Below are positions 32,062 through 41,644 of a DNA stretch of 64,000 bases, in pieces. The translations under genes and the position numbers were made by a program. This stretch comes from Microvelia longipes (taxonomy: Eukaryota; Arthropoda; Insecta; Hemiptera; Veliidae). The stretch covers positions 42,610,881 through 42,674,880 of the forward strand of contig JACMZG010001913.1 of the NCBI GenBank assembly GCA_018340805.1. Reading direction: 5' to 3'. The number at the start of each line of letters is the position of its first letter. Within the stretch, counting starts at the first letter, position 1. The notes below the pieces were generated by a model. The model was not told the origin of the DNA, searched no databases, and worked only from the letters and a program-made list of their open reading frames with translations.

Positions 32062-32640
32062 TATAAAAGTTAAGCAGCATTGATCGGACTCAGTACATTG
32101 ATGGTAGACTGCTGACAATAAAACAAATTTATTTGTATCCAAGAACAATATATGGGCTCTCTAGATATCTGGTGGGTTTTTTGACAGGTCATTGCTAGCT
32201 TCAGAGAAATTTGCATGCTATGAAGATAAAGGCAGAGCCAATGTTTCCCAATAGTGATATTGTGGAGGGTGGAGGAGACGTCAGATCACTTTTTGGGAGC
32301 GTGTGAAGCATACGCTAGATTGAGGTTTAGTATATTTGGATCAGCCACTCTTCTAGACGACGACTTAGTAAATCTCCCATGGGCAGATGTTCTGAAGTTC
32401 ATTAAGGAATCAGACTGGTTCAAAGAGAATAGAGATTCTATTAGGTAAGAGGTGAGGACGTTCTTGGGGCTGGCAAAAAGCGCCCCAGAGACATAATTGC
32501 TAAGATCTAGGATCTTCCCCACCTTCACTACTTTACTATACTATATCTAAGAACGAGCGTAGCGAATCCCAAGACGTGCTGCAATATAAATTTGAAGACT
32601 TCATATTCAGAGGATAAGCGAAGCGAGTTTTTATTTATTT
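32062..32640 (+). mobile_element. 5S rRNA-derived repeat split by a LINE fragment
   Basis: The 5S part at 32062-32124 has AAAAGTTAAGCAGCATTGAT, CAGT and a degraded C box. The body resumes at 32544 with AAGAACGAGCGTAGCGAATC and AGGATAAGCGAAGCGAG. Positions 32147-32543 are a later LINE insertion. Confidence 0.75.
32147..32543 (+). pseudogene. 5'-truncated LINE 3' end, with target duplication
   Basis: Encodes the C-terminal zinc-knuckle-proximal tail typical of R1/Jockey-type LINE ORF2: ETSDHFLGACEAYARLRF, IFGS, then LPWADVLKFIKES (about 32275-32420). The upstream part is out of frame. After the stop comes a short 3' UTR ending in TACTTTACTATACTATA. Flanks TATCCAAGAAC (32136-32146) and TATCTAAGAAC (32544-32554) are a probable 11-bp target duplication with one mismatch. 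Only the last fraction of the element was copied, as is usual for target-primed insertion. Confidence 0.75.
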
Positions 32641-32644
32641 AATT

Positions 32645-33300
32645 ATTTAACAAAAACAAGAAAAAGGCAATAGCCTATAACTCCTGTACAAAAATATTCT
32701 GATAAGAGCTTAACAATAATTATAATGCAAAAATTTTACATACTATATAGACTTTTAAAAAAATATTACACTATACAAATTTATTTGTGTAATTATAATA
32801 AAAAACAAAATTGAGGAAAACAAATCATGATAATTTTTTACATTTATTACTATTTCATTTATGAAAGCAAAATCGAATAATTTACTAATGTATAAAATAA
32901 CTTCCAAAGTTTTGCATCAATTTAAAGATAAGTACCTCTATTAATTTTAATTTTATATCTCATTCAACTGATTATTTCTTTGATTAAAGTAAAGTAGATA
33001 GCAAAATAAAATAACCGATGGAAAAAAAAAACCAAAAGAAACAACAATCATTGCTCAATTTATTCATTTAGTAGTTAATTTATATTCTCTATACAGTAAA
33101 AATAAACTTATTTTATGAGAGGAAAAACTGGATGTTATTTTTAAATTAATGAAATGTTATCTTAAAATTACAGCAATTATTTTAGTATAAGCGAGCAAGA
33201 TAAGTTCTATCCTAGCGAAGTCTGGCTTTTATGTAAGAGATATTTTTTCTTTTATTTAGGATTTTTACTTTTCCTCGTTTTTACCGTAGTTATATAGGAA
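32645..33300. other. No recognised gene
   Basis: AT-rich. At 33262-33310 TTTTTACTTTTCCTCG and TATAGGAAAAGTATTG match the 5' tip of the 5S-bearing family. Confidence 0.45.
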
Positions 33301-33320
33301 AAGTATTGTTTTGTGAAAAT

Positions 33321-33729
33321 CCGAATCAGGAGTATCATCTAAATTATCCATATTAGACGTTTCAAACATAGAGATACATACTAGAAAAGGCATAGCCTAT
33401 CTTAAAACATTGAGAAACCTGAAACATCTTTACGGGGCTCTCAGGGGCTCTATGTAACCTCATTGAAACCTCCTCTAAGAGTAAGATAAGGTTATAACCA
33501 ATCAATCGTTGTCGGCTTTTCCCGCATTGTTTGGGTTTTGTTTCCTATTATAAACGTTGTATTATATATTTTTTTTTTTTTTTTTTTTTATAATATTCTT
33601 TATTTAATAAATATAAATACAAATATAATTTTTTACAAAAATCATTAGTACAAATATATATAAAAAAGGGCAATTAATATGTTACTGAATTTTTTAATGT
33701 TTATTTCATCATACATCATATATATATAT

Positions 33730-33784
<55 letters not shown>

Positions 33785-34053
33785 TATGATGAAATAAACA
33801 TTAAAAATTCAGTAACATATAATACAACGTTTATAATAGGAAACAAAACCCAAACAATGCGGGAAAAGCCGACAACGATTGATTGGTTATAACCTTATCT
33901 TACTCTTAGAGGAGGTTTCAATGAGGTTACATAGAGCCCCGTAAAGATGTTTCAGGTTTCTCAATGTTTTAAGATAGGCTATGCCTTTTCTAGTATGTAT
34001 CTCTATGTTTGAAACGTCTAATATGGATAATTTAGGTGATACTCCTGATTCGG
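33321..34053. mobile_element. Large near-perfect palindrome
   Basis: The left arm begins CCGAATCAGGAGTATCA and the right arm ends with its complement. The arms match over about 245 bp, including GTTGTCGGCTTTTCCCGC and GGCATAGCCTATC. An inner palindrome (GTTACTGAATT, ATTTCATCATACATCAT) surrounds (TA)n at 33718-33781. The left arm alone carries an insertion of about 110 bp (33567-33678). Confidence 0.85.
33567..33678 (-). mobile_element. Short poly(A)-tailed insertion in one palindrome arm
   Basis: A run of about 20 T at the left end reads as a poly(A) tail on the minus strand. The opposite arm is uninterrupted at the matching point (GTATTATATGTTAC), so it acts as an empty site; ATAT is repeated on both sides of the insert. 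Confidence 0.6.
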
Positions 34054-34082
34054 TTTTATTATATTATATCCTACGCAGTTTT

Positions 34083-34084
34083 AT

Positions 34085-34147
<63 letters not shown>

Positions 34148-34152
34148 ATAAT
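34083..34152. repeat. (TA)n within a small inverted repeat
   Basis: CTACGCAGTTTTATTA and AATAAACTGCGTAGG flank the tract. A further block, GGCTTCCGCGGTTATT to GTGACCGCG, follows to about 34220 and looks like a dispersed repeat of unknown type. Confidence 0.7.
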
Positions 34153-34608
34153 AAACTGCGTAGGCTTCCGCGGTTATTTTTATGAAGATTTAGGTCTTCC
34201 GGTGGTGACCGCGTCTATGTAGATGAAGAATCAACAACTTTTGAGAGGGGATGAAAGTTGCCTGTTTGAATTTGAAACAATGATTTTTCCTTCTCTTAGT
34301 GGTCAATACAAAAATTAGATACTGGAAACCCAATACAAATTTCTGTTTAATATGTTACAAACCATACGACAGTGCCACATGTTAAATATCATTTAACTAA
34401 TTTCATAGAATAAATGACAAAACAATCAAACGACAAACAATTTGAAGACAACAAAGGTTTTTAGAGAGCACTCACTCAATAATATTGTTTTCAACAAACC
34501 CCTAAATGAAGTTTTAGTGAAATTAAGTTAGAATGTAATTGCTTCATTTCGTTTGACCAGGACTTCAATAAAGTCTATCAAAATGTTAAGCTGGGTATGC
34601 TGTTATTC

Positions 34609-34734
34609 ATATGAAATTATTTAATCATAAGCATATTTAATACATAATCATAAACTATTGATCATTACCAAAAAGGTTATGATCAATAGTTTATGATTAT
34701 GTATTAAATATGCTTATGATTAAATAATTTCATT
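34609..34734. repeat. Perfect long hairpin, arms about 55-60 bp
   Basis: ATGAAATTATTTAATCATAA through ACTATTGATCAT is mirrored after a 13-base loop. No element termini are obvious. Confidence 0.9.
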
Positions 34735-34739
34735 GAGAG

Positions 34740-35605
34740 TTGCCGGATCAGACAAACTATTGGTTTTTTGGATATATGTTCCAAAATACAGGGTGAAACA
34801 TATGTACTACTACCCTCCCCCCCTCCGTCTTCATTCTGGTGTCACATGCAATACTAAATTTTGCAAAACAAAAAAATAGAAATAAGTTGAAAAATTCAAA
34901 GTTTTTCTTTTATTCGGGGGTTTTGGTTTTAATTACAAATACAAGACATTTTGTTCCTTGCATACTTTTGTCTCAAGCCGCAATTTTGGGGTGAGGGTCT
35001 AAGTGCCCGAAGTGTATTAATTGGACTTTTTAACTTAAAGTTGAAGCAATGAAAAGCATCAATTTTATTAGAAAGAATTTGCCAAAAGTAAAAATGCCAT
35101 ATGTTTGCCTACGAACATAAATCATTCTTTACCTTACTGATACATAATTAGTTATTGTTTTGATTCCTCTATTTTGCTTAGTATGTCTTTGCTGTCACAT
35201 ATTTAATTTTAGATAAAATATAGATTATATATAGATTAAATAAGTGAAGTTCATAGTAGTAGTATTAGTACTTACCCTAATTTTAATGTATTAGTCACTA
35301 AACCTGCTAGATTTAGGAAAAATAGTTGCTCTGAGTTTGGTCAAAATTAAAGTCCAATTAATGATTTGTGTTTCTTTATTCAAAATAAGTTATTTTTAAA
35401 CTTAGCAAATTCTTTAAAAAAATCGCTACTTTAACTTTGATTTAAGTTATAATGTCCAATTTTACAGATAGGGCACTCATTTTCACCAATATAGCACATG
35501 CATACATATGCAACAGGAAAAACCTCATGCATTTATCCTTAGAACCCTAAATGCCGAACAAAAGTACTTCCAATTTACTTTAAGCAAAAAACTGTTTTAT
35601 CAGGC
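34740..35605. other. No recognised feature
   Basis: AT-rich with a C-run at about 34815. No gene or repeat recognised. Confidence 0.5.
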
Positions 35606-35612
35606 TTAAATA

Positions 35613-36468
35613 CAGTCGGACCTCCATATAACGAACTTCTATACAACGAAAGTCTCTATGTAACGAATTTTTTAACGTTCCTTTGAATTTTGTGTTTAAA
35701 AGTGTTTCTATTTAACGAAAAAAATTTCTATATAACGAACAAAATTTCCAGAAATAAAGATAAAGACAAAACCCGCAAACTTTCAAGGAATTGACCAAAA
35801 CGGCACTTCTGTTTTTCTGTAATTTCCCAGAACAATTATTTATTGATTCTCGCCCTGCCCTATTTAATTTTGCGAACTCTTTCTTTACAATTTTCTATGA
35901 AATTAGGATTAACACAGCACAGGACTAAAAATCTTTCAGTTTTAATTTGGTATTCGGTCTGACCAGTTTGTTTGTGAAACTTTTTATTTGTTTGTAAATC
36001 GAGTTTATTAAAATGTCAAAACAGAAATCGCTGTCCCTTTCTGAAAAAATCAATTTATTAAAAGATTCTGACGATGGAGTCAAAAACAAAGACTTGTCTC
36101 TGAAGTATAAAATCGCTCCTAGTTCTATATCAACAATTTTAAAAAATCGGGAATCTATACTTAGGTTATACGAAACGAGTGGCTATTTAAAAAAAAGTTC
36201 TCGAGTATGCAAGTATGAAGACATTGATGACGCAATTTTACAGTGGGTGACAATGTTAAGGGACAAAAATATGCCTGTGACAGGACCGCTAATAAAAGAA
36301 TAAGCTGCTAAATATGCAACTGCGAGGTTATTATTCATCCTATATATCCATTAAAATATCATAAAATAGTACAGAGTTATTTATTTTTTCAATTTCTATA
36401 CAACGAAATTTCTATATAACGAATTTTTTCTCTTGAACCTTTAAGTTCGTTATATAGAGGTCCGACTG
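35613..36468 (+). mobile_element. Tigger/pogo-type deletion derivative
   Basis: Termini CAGTCGGACCTCCATATAAC and GTTATATAGAGGTCCGACTG are inverted and flanked by TA on both sides (35611-35612, 36469-36470), as expected for Tc1/mariner-superfamily insertion. Subterminal CTATATAACGAA words repeat. The 856-bp element keeps only the start of the transposase gene. Confidence 0.93.
36013..36303 (+). pseudogene. Tigger transposase N-terminus (CENP-B-type HTH), truncated
   Basis: The 96-residue product begins MSKQKSLSLSEKINLLKD and contains a Psq/CENP-B N-terminal helix-turn-helix (about residues 8-55, SLKYKIAPSSISTILKNR) followed by the start of the second CENP-B/Tc5-type HTH (about 65-96). A full Tigger transposase continues through that HTH into a DDE catalytic domain. 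Here a stop replaces the codon before AAKYATARL, the homologous reading continues about ten residues, and then the rest is deleted. Left alone, such a DNA-binding fragment could still bind element ends; that is inference. Confidence 0.85.
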
Positions 36469-36719
36469 TACTTGGACCCCTTACCATCCAACACCACGAC
36501 TTAAAATTGGTACACTCAGCTCAAATCTATTTTATACTGTTTAGATATTAATTCAGACACTACTTTATACTCATTATATAGATAATATCGCCATAGAGAG
36601 TATTTTTACTAAATACCAAGTCCACCTACAGAAAATAGATCAGCAAAAATAGCCAACTCCTCATTTAATCCATTTTATAAAACCTTAAACGTGATAAGCA
36701 ACTGTGACGAAGATTACCT

Positions 36720-36860
36720 TTAATAAAAGAGGAAGAAGTCTCTCCACAAAAATATATTTCTTTATAGCAAAGCGCTTTCAACCCAACTAGAGGTCATCAT
36801 CAGTGCTAGCCGTTGAATAAAGAAGAGGGTGATAGATGAGTCTTACAGATCAGATATCAA
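36720..36860 (-). mobile_element. Solo Penelope-type terminus
   Basis: On the minus strand it shows the hammerhead, then GTGGAGAGACTTCTTC as in the right terminus of the 26-kb element. No coding sequence adjoins. Confidence 0.6.
36765..36808 (-). ncRNA. Hammerhead ribozyme motif (HHR-g)
   Basis: Minus strand: helix I TAGCA/TGCTA (5 bp), CTGATGA, helix II GACC/GGTT, GAAA, AGCGCT self-complementary helix III, T at the cleavage position. Confidence 0.7.
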
Positions 36861-36864
36861 AGAT

Positions 36865-37260
36865 AGACTCATGTGTCTACCTTTTTTATTATTGTTTATT
36901 ACACAATAATAAAAATTACAATAAATTATTGGTTATTGTTTATTACACGCATTATGTATATTTGTATAACTTCATTTGAAAAGATAGTTTAATATTTAAT
37001 TTTTTATTTTGATTTGTTTTTTCTTGTTTTTCCAATTAATAACGATCATTATTTACTTTATTATTGTGTCGAAGACTTTTTTCCTTTTTGATACTTAACA
37101 ATTTTCTTTAATATGACATTATATTTTCAGTGTATATATCTCTTTTAAAGCAATAAAATTTCATTTTTCTATTATTTCTTTTTCCCTTCCTATGTAACTC
37201 TAAACTTTTTGTCACTAAAAATGTGTACAATAAAGTTATTTTTGAATTTTAATTACTTTA
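36865..37260. other. No recognised feature
   Basis: AT-rich spacer. Confidence 0.5.
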
Positions 37261-37264
37261 ATCA

Positions 37265-37273
37265 ATATATATA

Positions 37274-37352
<79 letters not shown>
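37265..37352. repeat. (TA)n microsatellite
   Basis: Two TA runs with phase breaks. Confidence 0.95.
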
Positions 37353-37354
<2 letters not shown>

Positions 37355-37356
<2 letters not shown>

Positions 37357-38010
37357 AGGTCGCAAAATTGCCACAGGAGCTGAAGCAACAGCCAGAATCC
37401 GTAGGCTTCTTTCAATTTTTTGACTTACCTCTTTTTAAACCCTAACCATTTAAATATTATTTATAAAAACTGAGAGCTTAGCACGGAATGCGAACCTCGG
37501 AACTTTGAAATCCATTCTATACGATTAGGTTTAAGAATGCAGAGTAAAATCATAAACTTTTATTTCACATTTTCCAAGATTAGAGTTAAATCCCTAGCAG
37601 GAAGAAATCGTGGAGGTTTTGTTACAATTTCCCCTCTTCCCATGATTTTTAAACTGAAAATACAATGAAAAAAAGAAATACAATCAAATGTGAATTATTG
37701 CAAGGTATATTATTGTCTCCTGCGATTCCATCCAAAATTTGCTTCTACGTTTATCCTCCAAAAATACCGGATTTGTTATAGTATGTATTATAGGCGCGGT
37801 CAAAAACGAACATGAAATTAACAACAGGCTATGATTTTACGTGTAAATTGATTTACGTCAAAAAATATTTCATGTGTAAAATGATTTACGTCAAAAAATG
37901 TTTTACATGTGAAATGATTAAGGTAAAAATGTTTTACACGTAAAAATGTTTTACGTTTTTATATTTTATTCCCCTTTGCAGAAGAAAATGGTAAAGGTGC
38001 TATTTATTTT
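37355..38010. other. No recognised gene
   Basis: At 37825-37970 the words GTAAAATGATTTACG, TTTTACACGTAAAA and TTTTACATGTGAAA recur in both orientations. Confidence 0.45.
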
Positions 38011-38014
38011 AACT

Positions 38015-38215
38015 TTCCCCTCTTGGTCTGTAGGGAAAGTATAGCGTTTGCACTAGAATCAGATACCGGACTTATACTGGATTATTTGTTTCAGGTGTTT
38101 TTAACACCTCCTGAGTGGGTTTTTCCAAGTTGTCTCTCTATATGTGTATGTGTCTGTTATCGTAGCTCCTAGTGTCTTTACGCTATAAAAATTGAAATTT
38201 GGTACAAAAATCATT
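38015..38215 (+). repeat. 5S-bearing family, upstream part only
   Basis: CTGTAGGGAAAGTATAGCGTTTGC, TTTCAGGTGTTTTTAACACC, CCTGAGTGG and GTTATCGTAGCTCC match the 5' half of the 21944 copy. It runs directly into the next element. Confidence 0.6.
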
Positions 38216-38340
38216 TTAGCGAATTTTCATAATGAAAATGACGCTTATGAGGTTGTTCGGATGACGGAAGTTGAGGGTGGGAGTGAGTAGAATCGGTTCC
38301 TATTGGCTTCCTGATAACAAAAATATATGTCCGAAAAAGT

Positions 38341-38347
38341 TTATATA

Positions 38348-38394
<47 letters not shown>

Positions 38395-38398
38395 GTAT
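38341..38398. repeat. (TA)n with TGTA breaks
   Basis: Internal microsatellite of the element; the same site is TA-rich in copies 2 and 3. Confidence 0.9.
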
Positions 38399-38778
38399 GT
38401 AAGAGTTTCTACCCTTTCGTATGGCGAACGATAACTCTCGAAGGCGTTCTCAAATTGAAACGAAACTTTGCAAATCGCGAGATGTTGAGGAGGTTACGAG
38501 GCCTATTGTTTATAAAAACATTATGACGTCATCAACCAAAGTTATGACGTCAAGAAAAAAAAATTTTTTTGAAACTTAAAATGGCTTTAAAACAAGGTAT
38601 CTAGTATTTAGGTAGACGGCTAGCTGAATCGATTAAGACCAATTTCAGCTCAATCGAACCATCACAAATGGCGCAATCGGTATACATAAATATACAATCT
38701 TGTATATATTTATACGTCTAGGTCAAAGACTCGTACGATATCTGTTGGGTTCAGTAGTGTTAGAGGGCGGGGATATAG

Positions 38779-38820
38779 TATAAAAGAGAGACCTCTACCT
38801 CTTGCTCAATCATGGTAAGC
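38779..38820 (+). promoter_or_regulatory. TATA box and possible splice donor
   Basis: TATAAAA at 38779-38785 lies about 30 bp upstream of CTTGCTCAATCATGGTAAGC, in which ATG is followed directly by a GTAAG donor-like word. The arrangement is preserved in copies 2 and 3. It suggests a Pol II promoter with a short first exon. Confidence 0.5.
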
Positions 38821-38847
38821 CTACTGTCCCAGAGAGACAGGGCAAAA

Positions 38848-38979
38848 ATGGCTTCCACTGAACCACGCCGAGCTAAGCAGACCCGTAAAGAGGAAGAACA
38901 TCAAAGTAGTCTTTATATGGTCGAAGTTTTTCTAAAACGAATGGGACCAGTTTCAGCTCAATCGGACAATCCTAAGTGA
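38848..38979 (+). CDS. Conserved 43-residue ORF, unknown function
   Basis: Starts MASTEPRRAKQTRKEEE, a strongly basic then acidic N-terminus, and continues SSLYMVEVFLKRM to a final SAQSDNPK. No recognised domain. It begins about 35 bp downstream of the ATG/GTAAG site. The copy at 40423-40554 has the same length with three amino-acid changes (about positions 19, 28 and 33), while the copy at 59665 is frameshifted. Retained length in two copies is weak support for coding; the AG-rich sequence just upstream could be a splice acceptor, making this the second exon of an element transcript. Alternatively it is chance conservation within young repeats. Confidence 0.4.
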   Translation: MASTEPRRAKQTRKEEEHQSSLYMVEVFLKRMGPVSAQSDNPK

Positions 38980-39349
38980 CGCAAACGGTATTTTTATTTT
39001 AAATAATCATGAATATATTTTTTTCAACCTTAAGATTTTACTCAATAAACAATTTGTTTACAAAAAAAAGTTGACATTTTTCTTTATATTTTATAAACAA
39101 TCATAAATGTAAGTAAGTGTTGAAGTTGTCTTTATATGGTCGAAGTCATTCTAAAACCATTGCGACCGGTTTCAGCTCAATCAGACAATCTTTAGTGACG
39201 GAAACGGTATTTTTATTTAAAAACAAAAATCATGAATAATATATTTTTGTTTATAATGTTTCTTAATTTTAATATTTAGCATACTATAATAATAGAGTAT
39301 TAATAAAATCTCAATTAGTAAATCAAGTTTGTGAGAAAGCCACTCAGGC

Positions 39350-39585
39350 CCGCGAAGCGGGCCTGTGTGGAGAGGCTGTGAAAATTCGCTAGATACATGG
39401 CAAAATGCCATGTAACAAGAACAATAATGAAACAACACATAATACAAAACAACAACAATGTGGCCGCAAAGCGGCCACAGAGAGGCCCCCGGGCCGCGAA
39501 GCGGCCCGGTGGGCCGACGCCGCGGAGCGGACAAGGCGCGAAGCACCGAGGCCGCGTAGCGGCCATGGGCCGAAGGCCCGTATTT
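39350..39585. repeat. GC-rich mini-hairpin cluster 1
   Basis: Successive palindromes GGCCCGCGAAGCGGGCC, TGGCCGCAAAGCGGCCA, GGGCCGCGAAGCGGCCC, GGCCGCGTAGCGGCC and GGGCCGAAGGCCC. Most share the GCGAAGC core, a sequence known to form an unusually stable DNA mini-hairpin. The very high GC is in sharp contrast to the flanks. Confidence 0.9.
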
Positions 39586-39589
39586 TCAA

Positions 39590-39747
39590 ATGAAGTCAAT
39601 AACTGCCATGAAAGCCTTATGAAATTACAAAATTTCATGAAACGCTGAATATTTGTTTGACTCGAAGATTTGGTTTGATTGATCAAATCTTTGACCGATC
39701 AATCAAACCAAATCTTATTACACAGCATTACATGCTGTGTAAGACCT
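39590..39747. other. Spacer between copies 1 and 2
   Basis: Contains a palindrome AGATTTGGTTTGATTGATCA with its complement, and ACAGCATTACATGCTGT. Confidence 0.5.
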
Positions 39748-40422
39748 TTTAGCGAATTTTCATAATGAAAATGACGCTTATGAGGTTTTTCGGATGACGG
39801 AAGTTGAGGGTGGGAGTGAGTGGAATCGGTTCCTATTGGCTTCCTGATAACAAAAATATATGTCCGAAAAAGTTTATATATATATGTATATATATATATA
39901 TTATATATATATTATATATATATATAATATATATATATATTATATATATATATGTATATATATATAATATATGTATGTAGAGTTTCTACGCTTTCGTATG
40001 GCGAACGATAACTCTCGAAGGCGTTCTAAATTGAAACGAAACTTTGCAAATCGCGAGATGTTGTGGAGTTACGAGGCCTATTGTTTATAAAAACATTATG
40101 ACGTCATCAACCAAAGTTATGACGTCATGAAAAAAAAAATTGTTTGAAACTTAAAATGGCTTTAAAACAAGGTATCTAGTATTTAGGTAGACGGCTAGCT
40201 GAATCGATTAAAACCAATTTCAGCTCAATCGAACCATCACAAATGGCGCAATCGGTATACATATATATATAATCTTGTATATATGTATACGTCTAGGTCA
40301 AAGACTCGTACGATATCTGTAGGGTTCAGTAGTGTTAGAGGGTGGGGATATAGTATAAAAGAAAGACCTCTACCTCTTGCTCCATCCTGGTAAGCCTACT
40401 GTCCCAGAGAGACAGGGCAAAA

Positions 40423-40554
40423 ATGGCTTCCACTGAACCACGCCGAGCTAAGCAGACCCGTAAAGAGGAAGAACATCGAAGTAGTCTTTATATGGTCGAA
40501 GTTATTCTAAAACGAATGCGACCAGTTTCAGCTCAATCGGACAATCCTAAGTGA
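40423..40554 (+). CDS. 43-residue ORF, second copy
   Basis: Same start and stop as the ORF in copy 1: MASTEPRRAKQTRKEEEHR, then SSLYMVEVILKRMRP and SAQSDNPK. Differences from copy 1 are Gln to Arg, Phe to Ile and Gly to Arg. No domain recognised. The upstream TATAAAAG lies about 65-70 bp before the start codon. Confidence 0.4.
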   Translation: MASTEPRRAKQTRKEEEHRSSLYMVEVILKRMRPVSAQSDNPK

Positions 40555-40827
40555 CGCAAACGGTATTTTTATTTTGAATAATCATGAATATATTTTTTTT
40601 CAATCTTAAGATTTACTCAAATAAACAATTTGTTTACAAAACAAAATTTGACATTTTTCTTTTAACAATCATAAACGTAAGTTAGAGTTTATACCCTTTT
40701 GTATAGTGGACGATAACTAAAGCTGATGAAACTATAATCTTTTCATACCCTTTATACAAGGTTACATTAACAGTTGCAACGTGCGGATTTTTTCCTCACA
40801 AAATCAAATTTGTGAGAAAGCCTCTCA

Positions 40828-41032
40828 GGCCCGCGAAGCGGGCCTGTGAAACGAAGCTGTGAAAATTCGCTAAATACGTGGCAAAATGCCATGTAACAAG
40901 AAACGATAGTGAAACCATACATTAATACAAAACAACAACAATGTGGCCGCGAAGCGGTCACTAGGAGGCCCCGGGCGCGAAGCGGACGAGGCGCGAAGCG
41001 CCGAGGCCGCGTAGCGGCTACGGCCGAAGGCC
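40828..41032. repeat. GC-rich mini-hairpin cluster 2
   Basis: GGCCCGCGAAGCGGGCC, TGGCCGCGAAGCGGTCA, GGCGCGAAGCGCC and GGCCGCGTAGCGGC follow one another, with one unit shortened relative to cluster 1. Confidence 0.9.
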
Positions 41033-41111
41033 CGTATTTATAATTTAATGGCGTTCAGCTTCAAATTCAAAAGTCTTTATTTCCAAAATTTAGTATTTTA
41101 ACATATAAGTT

Positions 41112-41113
41112 GT

Positions 41114-41189
<76 letters not shown>

Positions 41190-41192
41190 AAT
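41112..41192. repeat. (TA)n microsatellite
   Basis: TA run of about 80 bp with two breaks. Confidence 0.95.
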
Positions 41193-41435
41193 AGTTAACA
41201 TATGTATTATATAATAGTTGACATGTAAACATACATTTTTGCAGCAGTTAACAAAAATATTTCTTTATTTTATCGAATTTCATGTATATACAGATTTAAG
41301 AAAATTTAAAAGTAAGTTAGTCGTGTAATTGAGTTAAACTTCGGAGGAAGTGTATTCCTTTATGTAATAAACATGCGCATTTCATTTCATTACAGATACG
41401 ATAAATACTGTTCTGTTAGATGACAAGTGTTAAAT

Positions 41436-41640
41436 AGCTTGAGGTAAGGTCAATATAAGGATTAATGACCGCCGGGAATTAAATGGATTTTTTATGCCCA
41501 AAAACCTACTGAAATAAAAATTAAGGGATATCATATTTTGAGGACGAGCGAAGCGAGTCTGAATTGTTAAGTATGAGCGTATTGAACTCGATAGGGTGAA
41601 GAAAAGTTCCGAAGAACCCCGTACCAGATTTATCGTAAAA
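41436..41640 (+). mobile_element. 5S rRNA-derived repeat, degraded
   Basis: Only a weak C-box remnant (TTAATGACCGCCGGGAATTA) remains of 5S; the body is clear: GAGGACGAGCGAAGCGAGTC, and an end AACCCCGTACCAGATTTA. Confidence 0.6.
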
Positions 41641-41644
41641 AGAT

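Larger units (their letters stand above)
38216..39585 (+). mobile_element. Unclassified element, copy 1
   Basis: Begins TTAGCGAATTTTCATAATG, has an internal (TA)n tract, TTATGACGTCATCAACC, a TATAAAAG promoter-like site, a 43-codon ORF, and ends in a GC-rich hairpin cluster closing with GGGCCGAAGGCCC. No terminal inverted or long direct repeats were found, so the class is unknown. Copies 2 and 3 are closely similar over their whole length. Confidence 0.8.
39748..41040 (+). mobile_element. Unclassified element, copy 2
   Basis: Same order of parts as copy 1, in the same orientation about 1.53 kb downstream: TTAGCGAATTTTCATAATG start, TA tract (39872-39975), TATAAAAG, 43-codon ORF, GC-rich hairpins. 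Confidence 0.8.

Noticed and set aside
39217..39686. Several Arg/Gly/Ala/Pro-rich frames on both strands
   Set aside because: Product of the GC-rich hairpin cluster; not conserved in the other copies in a consistent frame.
38216..41040. LTR retrotransposon with two 1.3-kb LTRs
   Set aside because: The two direct copies are separated by only about 160 bp, the unit lacks TG...CA ends and no gag or pol is present.
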